Below, in pieces: positions 44,601-45,192 of a DNA stretch of 45,192 nucleotides (positions are counted from its first letter, which is position 1; every line of letters begins with the position of its first letter). The notes under the pieces were generated by a model, which saw only the letters and a program-made list of their open reading frames with translations, ran no database searches and was not told the DNA's origin. A program made the position numbers and the translations under genes. The DNA is from Acidobacteriaceae bacterium (GTDB lineage: Bacteria > Acidobacteriota > Terriglobia > Terriglobales > Acidobacteriaceae). The stretch lies in the NCBI GenBank assembly GCA_003132445.1, contig PKXU01000088.1, positions 44,118-89,309 on the forward strand, written 5' to 3'.

Positions 44601-45192
44601 ACGCTGGTGGCGCTGCCGGAAGAGCTTTCACTCGTCATGGGAGGACAGAATATGTGGGGACAGCCCTCGGCTGTCCGGTCGAGCGAAGCTCGACTTGTTG
44701 ATTCGGGCACGGCTACAGTCTTTGAGGAGACCGGCTCAGCTGCGCTGAGCTGGACAGCCGAGGGCGGCTGTCCCCACATGAATCTTTCTGATAGCCAGTG
44801 GTCTGGATATTTCGAGCGGCTCGTAAGCGAAGGACGGGCCGGAATCGCTTCGGCGGACGGACGGCGCTATTGGGTCGCGGCGGAGCGGGCGCGCAGCTTC
44901 GCTGCATTGTTTCCATCCGCTCGGTTTGAGCAAACTTTGGCGGATGTGGAGAGTGGGCAAAGCTCGCGGGACGATGCTTTGCTCATGTTGGTGACCGGAT
45001 GGATGTCGCACCTGGGGCCAGTGACAGCTTCGCAGCTCGCGGATGAACTGGGATTGGCTGCAGCCGATGTAGAGAAGGCGCTGCTGCGGATGGAGGCTAG
45101 CGGGACTGTTCTGCGAGGAAACTTTAGTGGCGCCGGCTCGCGGGCGGGGGCGCCCGCGCCACACGTCGAGCTGCGCTCGACTGGACAGCCGG
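41673..45192 (+). CDS. lhr: Lhr-type ATP-dependent helicase, partial (C-terminus beyond right edge)
   Basis: Large superfamily 2 DNA/RNA helicase of the Lhr family involved in nucleic-acid repair. 1173 codons are visible; the family usually has about 1400-1500. Motifs in order: PTEPQEQGWPHI (Q region), SAPTGSGKTLAAF (Walker A), VSPLKALGNDI, TTPESLYILL, VDEIHAV (DEIH box), LSATQ, VFVNTRRMAERL, AHHGSLSRKLRLAAE and ATASLELGIDVGTVD with QRVGRSGH (motif VI). The Lhr-specific winged-helix and barrel parts follow (WDEDELFSLVRRAYPYRGL, KAWGLSLRKRF). The start ATG 41673 gives the usual N-terminus but has no clear ribosome site. Three palindromic repeats are read in frame within the C-terminal half. 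Minus-strand open frames opposite are shadows. Confidence 0.93.
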   Translation, partial: MPSLPQSLAWAHPLVAEWFVSKFGTPTEPQEQGWPHILAGRTTLISAPTGSGKTLAAFLACIDRLVRKALAGELSDRTEVLYVSPLKALGNDIQKNLEGPLGEILALAGERGLLMPEIRTAVRTGDTLAHERRSMLKRPPHILVTTPESLYILLTADKSRAILRDVETVIVDEIHAVADDKRGAHLTLSLERLEALSHKPPVRIGLSATQKPIEEVAHFLTGSSERNKMRPDPVIIDIGHKRKLDLAIEVSPMPLGPVASNELWDTVYDRLVALVAEHRSTLVFVNTRRMAERLCHELGARIGEENVAAHHGSLSRKLRLAAEKKLKEGQVRVLVATASLELGIDVGTVDLAVQINSPRAIAVALQRVGRSGHWRGAVPKGRFFATTRDDLMECAALVRAIKQGDLDRLIIPESPLDVLAQQIVAICASAGTDVARAPRLRVSENDDAGLGSTSNVSTLATYQDVDGEIGRTHSRAGTPAPHGEPHGEGWDEDELFSLVRRAYPYRGLKRETFEAILEMLSEGIAARRGRYGAYVHRDRVNRRLRARRGARLAAITSGGAIPDNSLYTVVAEPEGVVVGTVDEDFAVESNRGDIMLLGNTSWMIHRIETNAGRMLVQDAHGAPPSVPFWRGEAPARTQELSAHVGELRQKISEMLPSTSPAGFSATQPEVAAAVSWLKAECGLDDSGAEQMIEYVLQGRAVLGAVPTQTTVIAERFFDEAGGMQLVIHAPFGGRINKAWGLSLRKRFCVGFNFELQAAATDNGLNIALAEQHSFPLGDVFHFLQADTVQPILEQAALDSPIFATRWRWDANRALALLRFQNGKKVPPQIQRMRSEDLLASVFPDAAACFENIEGERKIPDHPLVGEVMKDVLTEAMDVEGLKSLLRGMASGQIRVIAVDTPVPSQFSHEILNANPYAYLDDAPLEERRARAVNMRRVLPESVLEEVGGLDAGAIAQVREEAWPDVRDADELHDVLHTLVALPEELSLVMGGQNMWGQPSAVRSSEARLVDSGTATVFEETGSAALSWTAEGGCPHMNLSDSQWSGYFERLVSEGRAGIASADGRRYWVAAERARSFAALFPSARFEQTLADVESGQSSRDDALLMLVTGWMSHLGPVTASQLADELGLAAADVEKALLRMEASGTVLRGNFSGAGSRAGAPAPHVELRSTGQP
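43093..43118 (+). repeat. Palindromic repeat read in frame in lhr (copy 1)
   Basis: CGCGGGCGGGGACGCCCGCG followed by CCACAC: the GC arms are complementary. It codes SRAGTPAPH in a loop just before the conserved WDEDELF segment. Confidence 0.85.
44652..44779. mobile_element. REPIN-like 128-bp inverted repeat read in frame in lhr
   Basis: The ends ATGTGGGGACAGCC (44652-44665) and GGCTGTCCCCACAT (44766-44779) are perfect 14-base inverted repeats. Each end also forms its own hairpin (GGACAGCC/GGCTGTCC), so the element is two REP palindromes facing each other. It starts on a codon boundary, has no stop in the lhr frame and codes MWGQPSAVRSSEARL ... AEGGCPHM. A single copy of the same palindrome is at 8004-8026. 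Confidence 0.85.
45139..45164 (+). repeat. Palindromic repeat read in frame in lhr (copy 2)
   Basis: Same 26-base element as 43093-43118 with one difference (G for A), in the same reading frame, coding SRAGAPAPH. It is followed directly by CGTCGAGC...GGACAGCCGG at the window end, part of the other palindrome family. Confidence 0.85.

Overview
The window looks like chromosomal DNA of a soil-type Acidobacteriota (Terriglobia-like). This is an inference from gene content: Tat-exported GMC oxidoreductase with a gluconate-dehydrogenase small subunit, a secreted Ig/PQQ-type protein, a CPXCG mini-protein, many short dispersed palindromes between genes, and multihaem cytochromes beside metabolic genes. 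No rRNA, tRNA, CRISPR array, phage or transposase gene was seen.

Layout. 1-3230: arginine biosynthesis operon argR-argC-argB-argF on the minus strand, with an ARG-box palindrome over the argR start; argF runs off the left edge. 3403-5771: glpF-glpK glycerol uptake and phosphorylation. 5928-9070: a secreted clan GH-D glycosidase and a zinc alcohol dehydrogenase. 9117-14722: minus-strand operon of pyruvate:ferredoxin oxidoreductase (nifJ), a dihydroorotate-dehydrogenase-like protein and a YwiC-like membrane protein. 14963-18929: minus-strand electron-transfer operon of a small cytochrome c, an 11-haem cytochrome c fused to a cytochrome b (CbcL-like) and a 7-haem NapC/NirT cytochrome (ImcH-like). 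19288-26127: VOC protein, an unknown cysteine-rich protein, OsmC, an ADP-forming acyl-CoA synthetase/GNAT fusion, a Crp/Fnr regulator, a tandem universal stress protein and a zinc-ribbon protein. 26475-29221: HAD phosphatase, BON protein and GAF-PP2C phosphatase. 29498-32817: a three-gene sugar-oxidation cluster. 32998-35192: an HNH-like lone gene and an MbcA/RES toxin-antitoxin pair. 35247-41209: Tat-exported M24 peptidase, secreted Ig/PQQ protein, CPXCG protein, TPR lipoprotein-like gene and KdsC. 41673-end: Lhr-type helicase, cut by the right edge.

The most striking signal is regulatory. Seven intergenic sites between 14.8 and 26.2 kb match the dyad TGTGA-N6-TCACA (three perfectly, four with one mismatch). 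They lie upstream of nifJ, the cytochrome operon/VOC gene, the cysteine-rich unknown, the Crp/Fnr gene with its divergent synthetase, and the stress-protein operon. The regulator encoded in the middle of this stretch has a CRP-like recognition helix (RETVSR) plus an FNR-like N-terminal cysteine set. Together this suggests a self-contained redox or low-oxygen regulon joining pyruvate oxidation, ATP-yielding acetyl-CoA use, a quinol-oxidising multihaem system and stress proteins. A second theme is repeat DNA turned into protein: a 128-bp REPIN-like inverted repeat and two copies of another palindrome are read through in frame inside lhr, and repeats also shape kdsC, the RES toxin and the glycosidase.
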